The notes under the pieces are model-generated. The model saw nothing but the letters and a program-made list of their open reading frames with translations, was not told the origin of the DNA and did no database searches. From the NCBI GenBank assembly GCA_041595255.1, contig JBFHKR010000001.1:53038-117037 (forward strand): a DNA stretch of 64,000 bases, given 5' to 3'. The position numbers and the translations under genes are program-made. Of the stretch, positions 9,283 to 18,800 are shown one piece after another. This DNA is from PGYR01 sp041595255. Lineage in GTDB: Bacteria > Bacteroidota > Ignavibacteria > Kapaibacteriales > UBA2268. The first letter of the stretch is position 1. The number at the start of each line of letters is the position of its first letter.

Positions 9283-9328
9283 AAAAAAAGCGTGTCTTTG
9301 CATTTTACGAAAAACACGCTTAATAAAA
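9283..9328 (-). terminator. rho-independent terminator of efp
   Basis: Perfect 8-base stem (aagcgtgt at 9288-9295, acacgctt at 9314-9321) with an 18-base loop. It is followed on the minus strand by seven T. It lies 20 bases after the efp stop codon. Confidence 0.8.
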
Positions 9329-9342
9329 AAGTATTTTCTTTA

Positions 9343-9903
9343 TTATTTTACCCTTTCTATATATGAGTCAGTAGTTGTATCTACTTTTATCATATCATCT
9401 TGATTGACAAATAAAGGAACTTGAATCTCTGCGCCTGTTTCTAAAGTTGCTGGCTTAAGAGTATTACTTGTTGAATCGCCTTTAAAACCCGGTTCTGTCA
9501 TAGTAACTTTCAAACTAACGTGCTGAGGTATTTCAGCAGAAAGTACTGTGTCTCCTTCAAAAGCAAGTTGACAAATTTCACTTTCTTTCAAATATTTGAT
9601 TTGATCACCAAGCATTCTCTTGTCTAAAGGAATCTGTTCATAAGTTTCATTACTCATAAAAACATAATTATCGCCTTCTATATATAAAAACTGGTAAGGT
9701 CTTTTTTCTATTCTTACCATTTCTATACTTGATCCAGAATTATATGTGTGCTCTTTTTGTTTGCCTGAGTCTATATCTCTCATTTTAACTTTATAGAAAG
9801 CACCACCTTTACCTGGCTTACGGAATTCTACATCAGTTATTAGACAAATGTTGCCTTCATAACGCATATATCCGCCTTTGTATAAGTCTGTAGTATCTGC
9901 CAC
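9343..9903 (-). CDS. efp: translation elongation factor P
   Basis: EF-P relieves ribosome stalling at consecutive prolines by binding between the P and E sites. The product is 186 aa, the family length. The tip loop reads PGKGGAF with lysine 32 at the position that is modified or acts directly in other species. Three OB-like domains follow, ending in the TEPGFKGDST and TGAEIQVPLFV motifs of domain III. No lysine-modifying enzyme (EpmA/B) is nearby. It starts 29 bases after tRNA-Cys on the same strand, so it may be read from a transcript that runs through the tRNA. A strong terminator separates it from accB. Confidence 0.96.
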   Translation of the reverse strand: MADTTDLYKGGYMRYEGNICLITDVEFRKPGKGGAFYKVKMRDIDSGKQKEHTYNSGSSIEMVRIEKRPYQFLYIEGDNYVFMSNETYEQIPLDKRMLGDQIKYLKESEICQLAFEGDTVLSAEIPQHVSLKVTMTEPGFKGDSTSNTLKPATLETGAEIQVPLFVNQDDMIKVDTTTDSYIERVK

Positions 9904-9932
9904 ATTACACCTTTAATATAAATTGTTTTTTG

Positions 9933-10003
9933 AGGTGCCGAACGGACTCGAACCGCCGTACGAGGTTTTGCAGACCTCTGCCTAACCACTCGGCCACGGC
10001 ACC
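9933..10003 (-). tRNA. tRNA-Cys (GCA)
   Basis: On the minus strand the sequence folds into a full cloverleaf. The 7-base acceptor stem is GGTGCCG/CGGCACC, the anticodon loop is CTGCAAA with anticodon GCA, and the T arm contains GGTTCGAGTCC. The discriminator base is U73, the known identity base of tRNA-Cys. The 3' CCA is not encoded (the next bases are CAAAA). It lies between trmD and efp on the same strand. Confidence 0.95.
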
Positions 10004-10071
10004 TTAATATAATAAGATTACAAAATTAATTCTTAATTCTGAATATTGCAAAAACTGTTTACAAATATATG

Positions 10072-10755
10072 CTATTTTAACATATCTGGACGAAGATTTT
10101 TAGTTTTTTCTTTTGCAGCTTTTTCTTGCCATTCTCTTACTAATTTATGATTTCCACTTGTCAATATATCTGGTACTTTCATCCCTTCATAGTTTGCAGG
10201 TCGAGTATATTGAGGAGGTTCTAATAATCCGTCCATATGCGAATCTGATAATGCACTTTCACTATCACCTAGAGCTCCAGGGATTAGTCGAGTAACAGCA
10301 TCTGCAATAACTAATGAAGGTAGCTCTCCTCCTGATAACACAAAATCACCAATTGATATTTCTCTTGTTATTAGCCTATCTCTAATTCTCTGATCTATAC
10401 CCTTATATCGTCCTGATAAAATTATTATATTCTTTTTTAACGATAATTCTTTCGCTATACTTTGATTAAATAATTCTCCTTCAGGTGTAACAAAAATTAT
10501 CTCATCATATTTTCTTTCATCTTTGAGTTTATTTATACAGTCGAAGATTGGTTGGCATTTAATTAACATACCAGCACCACCACCATAAGGTGTATCGTCT
10601 ATGTGTCCAAATTTATTATCCGAATAATCATGTAGATTATGGATATTAAACTCTACTAACCCCCTTTCTTTTGCAATTCTAATTATACCTGTGTTCAGTA
10701 CCGAACTAAAAGAATCAGGTAGAGCTGATAAAAAATCAATTCTTAAAGCACACAT
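10072..10755 (-). CDS. trmD: tRNA (guanine-N1-)-methyltransferase
   Basis: SPOUT-class enzyme that methylates G37 of tRNAs with G36, preventing +1 frameshifts. The 227 aa product shows the TrmD signature regions: the IDFLSALPDSF start, HNLHDYSDNKFGHIDDTPYGG in the first third, the knot region LSGRYKGIDQRI, and the SIGDFVLSGGELP and LEPPQYTRP motifs. It follows rimM by 2 bases. In many bacteria the order is rpsP-rimM-trmD-rplS; here neither ribosomal protein gene is present and tRNA-Cys comes next. Confidence 0.96.
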   Translation of the reverse strand: MCALRIDFLSALPDSFSSVLNTGIIRIAKERGLVEFNIHNLHDYSDNKFGHIDDTPYGGGAGMLIKCQPIFDCINKLKDERKYDEIIFVTPEGELFNQSIAKELSLKKNIIILSGRYKGIDQRIRDRLITREISIGDFVLSGGELPSLVIADAVTRLIPGALGDSESALSDSHMDGLLEPPQYTRPANYEGMKVPDILTSGNHKLVREWQEKAAKEKTKNLRPDMLK

Positions 10756-10757
10756 AA

Positions 10758-11276
10758 TTACATTTCCAAATCCATTAATCCATCCATTAATTCTATACGA
10801 ATTTCTTTCTTTTCAATATCGACTGATTTAATTACATCATCAATTACAGGCAATGGAATTTCAGCTTTATCTGTTCTCATCACCCATACATCATTTGCTG
10901 GAAGTTCCATTATATCAACTATTTCACCAAGTAATTCATTAGTTTGTATATTGTAAACTTTACAACCTGCTAATTCGTGGTCAATGTAAGTATTCTTTTT
11001 CCTATTAATATCTGTTTTTAATACAAAAAGTCCATGTTCCCTAAGAGAATTAGCTTCAATATCGCTTGCTATTTCTTTTAATTTTAAATTTGCATTCTTT
11101 TGATATCTCTTAAACTGTATTAATCTGAATTTCTTAGAAAATTGTTCAGAATAACCTATTTTGACATCAATATTATCACTTACACTTTCTATTGCTTTTG
11201 GTATATCTATGACTATCATTTCACCTTTATAGCCTTTAGTTTTAACTATAACACCAACTAATATATATTCGCTCAT
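10758..11276 (-). CDS. rimM: 16S rRNA processing / 30S maturation factor RimM
   Basis: Ribosome assembly factor that helps fold the head of the 30S subunit. The 172 aa product has the N-terminal VGVIVKTKGYKGEMIV beta-barrel motif. The C-terminal PRC-barrel region has the LAGCKVYN, LGEIVDIMELPANDVWVM and EIPLPVIDDVI motifs. The start overlaps the dtd stop by 4 bases (ATGA) and the stop is 2 bases before trmD, so dtd-rimM-trmD are translationally linked. Confidence 0.92.
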   Translation of the reverse strand: MSEYILVGVIVKTKGYKGEMIVIDIPKAIESVSDNIDVKIGYSEQFSKKFRLIQFKRYQKNANLKLKEIASDIEANSLREHGLFVLKTDINRKKNTYIDHELAGCKVYNIQTNELLGEIVDIMELPANDVWVMRTDKAEIPLPVIDDVIKSVDIEKKEIRIELMDGLMDLEM

Positions 11277-11713
11277 TTTTCCATCTCTATTGTTACTGGT
11301 CCATTGTTTACTAATGATACTTTCATGTCTGCACCAAAGATTCCAGTTTCAATCTTTAAATTTGAATTTGTTTTCAACTTATTCACAAAGTTATTAAATA
11401 ATGGTTCAGAAATATCAGGTTTCGCCGCATTTATAAAACTAGGTCTGAATCCTTTTTTACAATCAGCATAAAGTGTAAAGTTTGGAACTACTAAAATAGC
11501 TCCATTTATATCAGTCACTGATAAGTTCATTTTATTATTTTCATCATTAAAAATACGTAGATTAATAAGTTTATTAACTAACCAATCTATTTCAACTTCT
11601 CCATCATTTTCTTTTGCACCAAAAAGTACAAGAATTCCATCTCCAATTTCTCCTACTATCTTGTTCTCTACTGTTACACTTGCTTCTGAGACTCTTTGTA
11701 TGATTAATTTCAT
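11273..11713 (-). CDS. dtd: D-aminoacyl-tRNA deacylase
   Basis: Enzyme that removes D-amino acids (and glycine) mischarged on tRNA. It is 146 aa, normal length. The cross-subunit Gly-cisPro motif is present as NNGPVT near the C-terminus, and the start MKLIIQRVSEASV is typical. The other family motif, normally SQFTL, here reads PNFTL (in VVPNFTLYADCKKG). The following YAD...KGFRPSF is conserved, so the fold is surely DTD, but the change next to the active site is odd. It abuts the mscS-like gene stop directly and overlaps rimM by 4 bases. Confidence 0.92.
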   Translation of the reverse strand: MKLIIQRVSEASVTVENKIVGEIGDGILVLFGAKENDGEVEIDWLVNKLINLRIFNDENNKMNLSVTDINGAILVVPNFTLYADCKKGFRPSFINAAKPDISEPLFNNFVNKLKTNSNLKIETGIFGADMKVSLVNNGPVTIEMEK

Positions 11714-13339
11714 CTAATTAAACTCTTCTTTGTATTTGCTTTTTCTACCTGAAACAAACGAACTAGCCTTATTGAAAAACGATTCTCTATTATCTTCATA
11801 TTTGGGGGTAAGTGATTCTGAACCTGGTATTTCTTCAATGTGTAAAGTAGTAGTAGGAAAAGCGAATCGAACATTCAATTCTTTAGCAAGACGAATTGCT
11901 TCTAACATAAACTCTTGACGTGCTTTTAATTCTTGAGACCAATTTTCAACTTCAAAAAATATATAAACTAAAATATTTAAAGAACTAGGCCCAAAATCAT
12001 TCAAACTAATTTCATAAGGGTCATTTTTAGTTTTAGGATGTTCTCTCACTATTGCTCTTAATCCGGTTATATATGCGTCAATCAAATCAGGTGGAGTATC
12101 ATAAGTTATACCTATTTGTGTTCTAAATCTTCTAAATCTTCTTCTTCCCATATTGTCAATTTTTAAGTCTGCAAGTATTCCATTTGGTACTGAGATAACT
12201 GAGTTGTGAAAAGTCCTAATTCTAGTTGACCTTACTCTAATTTCTTCTACAACGCCTTCACCTCCATCAAATACAATCCAATCCCCAACCTCAAATGGAG
12301 AATCAGTATATATTGTGATAGAACCAAAGAAGTTCTTTAATGTATCTTGAGCAGCTAATGCTAGTGCTAGCCCACCTACAGAAGCACCTGCTAATAGAGG
12401 TGTTATTTCAACCCCCAAAACAGATAGTAAATATAGTAACCCAAGAATGACTATGATAATCTTTATGACTTTCTGTACTAAGGGGATTAACTGGTCATCA
12501 ACTGTAGTTTCAGTTCTTGAAGCCAAAACAGAGTAGAAATCCGCTATCAAATCAGACGAGCGATATACTATTATTGTAATTGTTATTGGAAATAGAGCTT
12601 TTGTAATAGTTGCTACCCAAACATTAAACTGAATAGGTATTTCTAATAATGGTAAAAAGGCTGATAAAATAGAAATAACAATAAGGAAGCTAATGGGATG
12701 CGATATAGGGTCAATATATTTATCAATTACTGGTGAATTATTAAGGACTTTTTTTAGTATACGAATAAGAAAATAGCCAATAACCCAACTTACTATTTTA
12801 TAAGAGATTAATGCAATTATCAGATAAGACAATAAACCTAAATACTTCCATATTGCCATGCCAAGGAATTTAGATTTCATATTATCAGGTATATACTTTT
12901 TTAATCCAAACGATTCTAGCGGAAATGTTTCAGAGTAAAGATCAGGTATATTATTGATTGTTTCTGTTGAGTAGAGCCAATTATTATCAATTTTTTTGAG
13001 ATAAATTTCTGGTACAGATTTAAAAGGAATAAAAATATTTTTATTTTGATGACTATCTTTGAAATTAGGATTATCAGGTATGTCTTCTAGAATAACATAT
13101 AAACCTCTTGCATCTAAAATCTTTTTAAGCTTTATAGCTAATTGCTGAGAGTTAATGTCACTATTATTCTTTATATTCAAAGTCGTTGCAGCAATTTCTG
13201 GCTTGTAATTTTCCTTTTGAAGATATTTTAGATGTGTCTCCATTGTTGCTCTTGGAGATTGGGTAAGTTCATTAATATTCTGGGCATATATACCCATACT
13301 ATATAATAAAAAAATTGTAATAATAATTATATTCTTCAT
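11714..13339 (-). CDS. MscS-family mechanosensitive ion channel
   Basis: Membrane channel protein of 541 aa with the start used here. It begins with a signal peptide (MKNIIIITIFLLYSMGIYAQ) and a periplasmic domain of about 140 residues. Several membrane helices follow from about residue 165. The pore helix TM3 has the Gly/Ala pattern GASVGGLALALAAQDTLKNFFGS, given here in two parts (GASVGGLALALAAQ then DTLKNFFGS). The cytoplasmic beta domain follows with the FEVGDWIVFDGGEGVVEEI stretch. I start at 13339 because a TAnnTTTG promoter box lies at 13372-13379; the ATG at 13384 would lie upstream of it. It heads the minus-strand run mscS-dtd-rimM-trmD. Confidence 0.9.
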   Translation of the reverse strand: MKNIIIITIFLLYSMGIYAQNINELTQSPRATMETHLKYLQKENYKPEIAATTLNIKNNSDINSQQLAIKLKKILDARGLYVILEDIPDNPNFKDSHQNKNIFIPFKSVPEIYLKKIDNNWLYSTETINNIPDLYSETFPLESFGLKKYIPDNMKSKFLGMAIWKYLGLLSYLIIALISYKIVSWVIGYFLIRILKKVLNNSPVIDKYIDPISHPISFLIVISILSAFLPLLEIPIQFNVWVATITKALFPITITIIVYRSSDLIADFYSVLASRTETTVDDQLIPLVQKVIKIIIVILGLLYLLSVLGVEITPLLAGASVGGLALALAAQDTLKNFFGSITIYTDSPFEVGDWIVFDGGEGVVEEIRVRSTRIRTFHNSVISVPNGILADLKIDNMGRRRFRRFRTQIGITYDTPPDLIDAYITGLRAIVREHPKTKNDPYEISLNDFGPSSLNILVYIFFEVENWSQELKARQEFMLEAIRLAKELNVRFAFPTTTLHIEEIPGSESLTPKYEDNRESFFNKASSFVSGRKSKYKEEFN

Positions 13340-13367
13340 AAACAGTTTCAACATTTTAAAAATATGA

Positions 13368-13399
13368 TTGACAAAGTTATTCAAAATTTATTAGTTTTG
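13368..13399 (+). promoter_or_regulatory. candidate promoter of nuoC
   Basis: TTGACA at 13368-13373, then a 17-base spacer, then TTAGTTTTG from 13391. The latter contains TAGTTTTG, a match to the TAnnTTTG box. Transcription would start about 20 bases before the nuoC ATG at 13425. Confidence 0.45.
13372..13379 (-). promoter_or_regulatory. candidate -7 box of the mscS-dtd-rimM-trmD operon
   Basis: On the minus strand this reads TAACTTTG, matching the Bacteroidota TAnnTTTG box. It lies 33 bases before the ATG at 13339. It overlaps the -35-like element of the divergent nuoC promoter, so the two promoters may compete. Confidence 0.4.
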
Positions 13400-13424
13400 T
13401 AAAAAACAAACAAGAAAATTCAAA

Positions 13425-13958
13425 ATGTCACTATCAAAAGAAACTATTCTAAATGTTATTAGTAAAGTAACAGAAGATATCGAAATTTACGAACATAGAG
13501 GTCAATTATCACTAACTGTACCTAAAAATAAAATAGTTGAAGTAGCTTCGGCTTTGAAAACTGATGAGTCAACTAAGTTTAATCATTTGGTTGATATAAC
13601 CGCCATCGATTGGTTAAAACCAGAAAATAGATTTGATGTTGTTTATTTTGTTAATTCTTTGGATTATAACTTTAAACTAAGGCTTAAAGTTAAAGTAGAC
13701 GAATCTGATTTGACATGTCCAACTGTTACGGATGTATGGCCATCAGCTAACTGGTATGAAAGAGAAACATTTGATATGTACGGTGTTAAATTTGAGGGTC
13801 ACCCTGGTCTTAGAAGATTCTATATGCCTGAAGATTATAATGATCCTGAGACTGGCGAATCTATACATCCCCTTAGAAAAGATTTTCCTTTAATGGGTAT
13901 CCCAGGTACATTACCTTTACCTCCATATCCTGAAAAATATGGTGATACCAAAGATTAA
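13425..13958 (+). CDS. nuoC: NADH-quinone oxidoreductase subunit C (orphan)
   Basis: Subunit C (30 kDa) of respiratory complex I, in the peripheral arm at the inner membrane. The 177 aa product shows the family signature in order: HLVDITAIDW, the RFDVVYFVNSL strand, NWYERETFDMYGVKFEGHPGLRR, and the C-terminal PLRKDFPL. No other nuo gene is beside it: mscS is divergent upstream and an unknown membrane protein is convergent downstream. Complex I genes are usually clustered, so this copy is isolated, either the only one, placed away from the rest, or a second copy. Confidence 0.93.
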   Translation: MSLSKETILNVISKVTEDIEIYEHRGQLSLTVPKNKIVEVASALKTDESTKFNHLVDITAIDWLKPENRFDVVYFVNSLDYNFKLRLKVKVDESDLTCPTVTDVWPSANWYERETFDMYGVKFEGHPGLRRFYMPEDYNDPETGESIHPLRKDFPLMGIPGTLPLPPYPEKYGDTKD

Positions 13959-14461
13959 TTGTGTTTATAATCCCTGCTATAAGGTTTTAGTTTCCAAGGA
14001 TATTTATCTATTTCAGTAAGCTTTATTTCTGGAGTTGTTAGTGTATTTTCTATAAATAAGTAACTAAATAACCCTACTATTATTCCTAATGCACTACCAA
14101 CATAATAGTTTTTGGAATCGCTACTTCCAATTGTTATAGCTGCAGCACTTATACCTAACAGTCCGCCAATTACATATGGACTTGCACCAGTGAAAGAACC
14201 AGGTATAACAACACTATCACACAAAATGTTTTCAATTTGTATCGTCTTGTGAGAAGCTTTAGAAGTAGGTGTTTTTGGTAACCTTATTATTAATTCTATT
14301 TTATTAGAATCAACATATATTAATTCACCTTTCAGTATTTCATTACTTTTTGTGTATATTTCAACATTGGATCCTTTCGATTGAGAAAATACAACTGAAC
14401 TTTTTAAAAATAGGATTATAGTTGTTGTTAAAATTAATCTTAATAACATTGTTTGAGACAT
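13955..14461 (-). CDS. hypothetical membrane protein
   Basis: Product of 168 aa with no family I recognise. Residues 1-26 form a signal peptide or membrane anchor ending in VFSQS. Residues 30-85 look like a small beta domain (EIYTKSNEILKGELIYVD), the pattern of short SH3/LSM-like envelope proteins. Residues 92-133 contain two glycine-rich hydrophobic segments (VIGGLLGISAAAI, VGSALGIIVGLFSYLFI), probably a membrane hairpin. It is convergent with nuoC (4-base overlap) and divergent from hflX. Confidence 0.55.
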   Translation of the reverse strand: MSQTMLLRLILTTTIILFLKSSVVFSQSKGSNVEIYTKSNEILKGELIYVDSNKIELIIRLPKTPTSKASHKTIQIENILCDSVVIPGSFTGASPYVIGGLLGISAAAITIGSSDSKNYYVGSALGIIVGLFSYLFIENTLTTPEIKLTEIDKYPWKLKPYSRDYKHN

Positions 14462-14498
14462 TTCTTAGTTTTGCAATTATTAAAAGTACAAAAAAAAT

Positions 14499-15800
14499 AT
14501 GTCAATAGAAGAAAAATTAATAGATGTAGCTAAAAAACCTGAAAGAGCTATTACAATTGCAGTATTCAAAAAAGGGGGAGACAGAGAAATGTCTTATGAG
14601 CTCTTTAATGAATTGGAATTACTTGCAGAAACTGCTGGAGCTAATGTTGTAGAAACTTTTCATCAAGAATTATCTAGACCTTTAGGCGCTACTTATATTG
14701 GGAAAGGTAAATTATCGGAAGTCAAAGATTTCGCCAAAGAGAATAAAATAGCTTTGGCAATTTTTGATGATGAATTGAGCCCAGTTCAGATAAGAAATCT
14801 TGAAAAAGAACTAGAAATTAAAGTCCTAGATAGAAGTGGACTAATTTTAGACATATTTGCTCAAAGAGCTCAAACAAGAGAAGCTAAGACACAAGTTGAA
14901 TTAGCTCAAATGCAATATCTGATGCCTAGATTAACTCGAATGTGGACTCACCTTTCTAAACAATATGGAGGTGGAATTGGAACTAGAGGCCCGGGTGAAA
15001 CACAAATAGAAGTAGATAGAAGACTAATTCGTACTAGAATTGAAAGATTAAAAGATAAATTAAAAGTTATAGAAACACAAAGTGACCAAAAAAGAAAATC
15101 AAGATCAAACGTCCCTACATTTGCTTTAGTAGGGTACACTAATGCTGGTAAATCTACATTGATGAAAGCAATAACAGAAGCTGAAGTTTATATAGAAAAC
15201 AAACTTTTTGCTACTTTAGATACTACGACAAGAAAATTTAGTTTACCAAGTGGACAAGAGGCTATACTTAGTGATACTGTTGGGTTTATTCGAAAAATTC
15301 CAAGTCATTTAGTTGCTTCATTCAGAAGTACCTTAGCTGAAGCTAGAGAATCAGACTTTATTATTCATGTTGTTGATATTTCTCATAAATATTTTGCTGA
15401 GCATATTAAGACAGTTGATGAAACTCTAGCAAAATTGAAAATTACAGATAAACCAATACTTCAAGTATTTAACAAAATAGATTTACTTGATGAATTAGAA
15501 ATGGTGAAAGTATATCAAGACCAATATCCAGATAGTATTTTCGTAAGTGCCTCTAAAAATATGAATATAGAGACTTTACTAAATAAATTTCAAGAACTAT
15601 ATGATCGAAATAGCAATAATTTTCGAATTTTCTTACCTTATGAACAGGCTAGTTTGATTCAAAAACTTTTTGCATTAACTGAAATAGTAGAGCAAAAAGA
15701 TGATGAAACTGGATCATTTTATTATTTGAAAGTACAAGACGAAAACCTATTTCATTTTAAAAATATATTTGAACACTTTATAGTTGAAGATGAAAAATAA
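14499..15800 (+). CDS. hflX: ribosome-associated GTPase HflX
   Basis: GTPase that splits stalled ribosomes and binds the 50S subunit. The 433 aa product has an N-terminal HflX domain (GATYIGKGKLSEVK, then LSPVQIRNLE, LDRSGLILDIFAQRAQTREA). A coiled linker with GGGIGTRGPGETQ follows. The G domain has the P-loop GYTNAGKS (from residue 212), the DTTTR switch I region, DTVGFI as G3 and NKIDLLD as G4. It starts the plus-strand run hflX-mfd-tsaB-purB-lysC-lysA and overlaps mfd by 11 bases. Confidence 0.95.
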   Translation: MSIEEKLIDVAKKPERAITIAVFKKGGDREMSYELFNELELLAETAGANVVETFHQELSRPLGATYIGKGKLSEVKDFAKENKIALAIFDDELSPVQIRNLEKELEIKVLDRSGLILDIFAQRAQTREAKTQVELAQMQYLMPRLTRMWTHLSKQYGGGIGTRGPGETQIEVDRRLIRTRIERLKDKLKVIETQSDQKRKSRSNVPTFALVGYTNAGKSTLMKAITEAEVYIENKLFATLDTTTRKFSLPSGQEAILSDTVGFIRKIPSHLVASFRSTLAEARESDFIIHVVDISHKYFAEHIKTVDETLAKLKITDKPILQVFNKIDLLDELEMVKVYQDQYPDSIFVSASKNMNIETLLNKFQELYDRNSNNFRIFLPYEQASLIQKLFALTEIVEQKDDETGSFYYLKVQDENLFHFKNIFEHFIVEDEK

Positions 15801-18800
15801 GACACAATTAGATATTTTATTTAATGAAATAGATTCATTTAATAGATTGATAACTAAACTTAAAAATGGTAATGATAAAGTAAATATTAAATACTTGAAT
15901 GGTTCTTCCATATCATTATTAATTGATTACTTACAAAGATCAATTGAGAGACCTGTAATAGTAATTTCAAAGAATTCAGAATTACTCGAAGATATTGCAT
16001 TTGACTTTGATAACTTCTTTCTAAATCATTCAGTCTCAAATTTAATAGAAAAAACACATCATGGTATAAACCATGAAACTGAATCTCATTATGGCAAATT
16101 AATAGATGCATTAGGAAAATTTGAAGATAAAAACTTCGTTGCTTTATGTACACCAAATGTATTTAAAACGAAAGTGCCTGATAAATCTAATATTATTGAT
16201 AATAAAACAACTCTTCGAAAAGGTCAAAGTATAAATTTTGAAGAATTAAAAAATCAACTTGCCTACAACGGATTTGAAAGAGAAAATTACGTTTCAAAAC
16301 AAGGTCAGTTCGCTGTTAGGGGAGGTATCCTTGATATTTATCCAATATCTTTTAAAAATCCGATTAGAATCGAATTTTGGGGAAATGAAATTGACTCAAT
16401 AAGAGAGTTTGTAGTTTCTAATCAAAGAAGTATAAAAGAGTTTGAAGAAATTAACTTTATATCAAAAGTTTTTCATTCAATGAACACCAAGCGTACAGGT
16501 GATTTATTTGGTTATATACCTGATAATGCTATTATAATTCAGATTGAAAGAGAAAATTTGAATTCAGAAGATAATGAATTTATAATACCTGACAGGTTTA
16601 CAACTGTAAATGTCAACTCCTTAGATAATAGTGACATAAAAGTAAATATTAAGGAACAGAATAATTTTAATTCTTCTATTAAGCAATTTACTAAACACCT
16701 TCAAGAGTTAACGATTAAGGGTATTAATATAATCCTTTGTGCGGATGGTAAAATACATCTAGCTAGAATAAAAGAGCTTATACAAGATGCTTTAATTATG
16801 GATGATGATTCTAATTTGGCTAGCCCCGAACAAACTTCTAACAATATATTATGGTTAGATAAAACAATTTCTCAAGGATTTGTAGTAACAGACTCTAATA
16901 TATGTATTTACACTGAGCATCAATTGTTTAATCGACACAGAAATGTAACAACGAAATCGACAGAAAATGCTAAATTTTCGATAGATGAATTAAAGCAACT
17001 CAATATTGGTGATTTAATAATACACGACGATAAAGGTGTTGGTCGATTTGAAGGATTTAGAACAGTTGAAATTGGTGGTAGCAAACAAGATTGCATTCAA
17101 CTTGCATTTCATGGTGGTGACAAACTATTTGTTAATCTAAATTATATAAAAAAGATTCATAAGTACTCAGCAAATGAAGGAGAACTACCAAGACTTAGTA
17201 AGCTTGGAAGTACTGAATGGACAAGAAAAAAAGCGAAAATAAAAAAGAAAGTTAAAGATATTTCTAGAAGTTTAATAGCTCTGTATGCTAAAAGGAAACT
17301 TCAAAAGGGTTTTATATTTGACGAAGATAATGTTTGGCAAAAAGAATTTGAAGCTTCTTTTATTTATGAAGATACTCCAGATCAAATGAAAGCTACAAAA
17401 GATATAAAAAAGGATATGGAATCTGAAAACCCTATGGACAGGCTAATTTGTGGCGATGTTGGTTTTGGTAAAACTGAAGTTGCTATTAGAGCCGCTTTTA
17501 AAGCAGTTCAGTCAGGAAAACAAGTAGCTGTATTAGTGCCAACTACGATATTAGCACAGCAACATTATATGTCATTCAAAGATAGAATGAATAAATACCC
17601 TGTTACAGTCGACGTACTATCGAGATTTAGAACTAAAAAAGAACAAACAAAAATTCTAGAAAGATTGAAAGAAGGTAAAGTAGATATATTAATAGGTACT
17701 CATAGAATACTTAGTAAAGACATAGAGTTTAAAGACTTAGGTCTACTTGTTATAGATGAGGAACAAAGATTTGGAGTTGGTGCTAAAGAAAAACTTCGCA
17801 ACATACGTGAGACTCTTGATACTTTAACCTTAACAGCAACACCCATACCAAGAACCTTAAACTTTTCTTTAATGGGTGCCAGAGATTTGAGTATAATAGA
17901 AACGCCACCTAGAAATAGATTACCAGTTCAAACCGAAATCGTAGAATGGAATCTTGATGAAATAACAGATATTATAGATGAAGAAATAAAAAGAGAAGGG
18001 CAAGTATTCTTTGTAAATGATACTGTCCAGGATTTAGAAGATATTTATACTAAGATGAAGATGTTGTTACCTAGTGTGCGGTTTAGTATAGCGCACGGAC
18101 AAATGAAATCTACTGAACTTGAAAAAATAATGCAAGATTTCATAGCAGGAAAGTCTGATGTACTACTTACAACTAAAATTGTTGAATCCGGATTAGATAT
18201 TCCCAATGCTAATACAATGATTATAAATAATGCACACAATTTTGGACTAGCTGAGCTATATCAACTCCGAGGTAGGGTAGGACGAGGTAATTTGCAAGCA
18301 TATTGTTACTTAGCAATACCTGCATCCAAAAAATTGAATGAAGTTGCATTGAAACGCTTAAAGGCTATTGAAGAATTTACAGATTTAGGTAGTGGGTTTA
18401 ATTTATCACTTAGGGATATGGAAATTAGAGGTGCTGGTAATTTACTCGGAGCCGAACAGAGTGGAGCAATTTATGATATTGGATTTGAGTTATATCAAAA
18501 AATATTAGAAGAAGCTGTTAAAGAGTTGAAAGTTGATGAATTTAAACATATATTCGACCAAACTGAACAAGATATAACAGATTTATTTGCTAACGAAGAG
18601 ATTTCAATAGAGTTAGATGAAGATGCATATCTTCCAGAAAATTATATTAAATCTGATACGGATAGATTTGGTTACTATAAAAAGCTATATAATATAAAAT
18701 CTAATACTCAACTTCAAGATTTAAGGCAAGAGCTGATAGATAAATATGGAAAACTACCAAAGGAATCTGAGAACTTATTATTTGTTGTAAAGTTGCGTTC

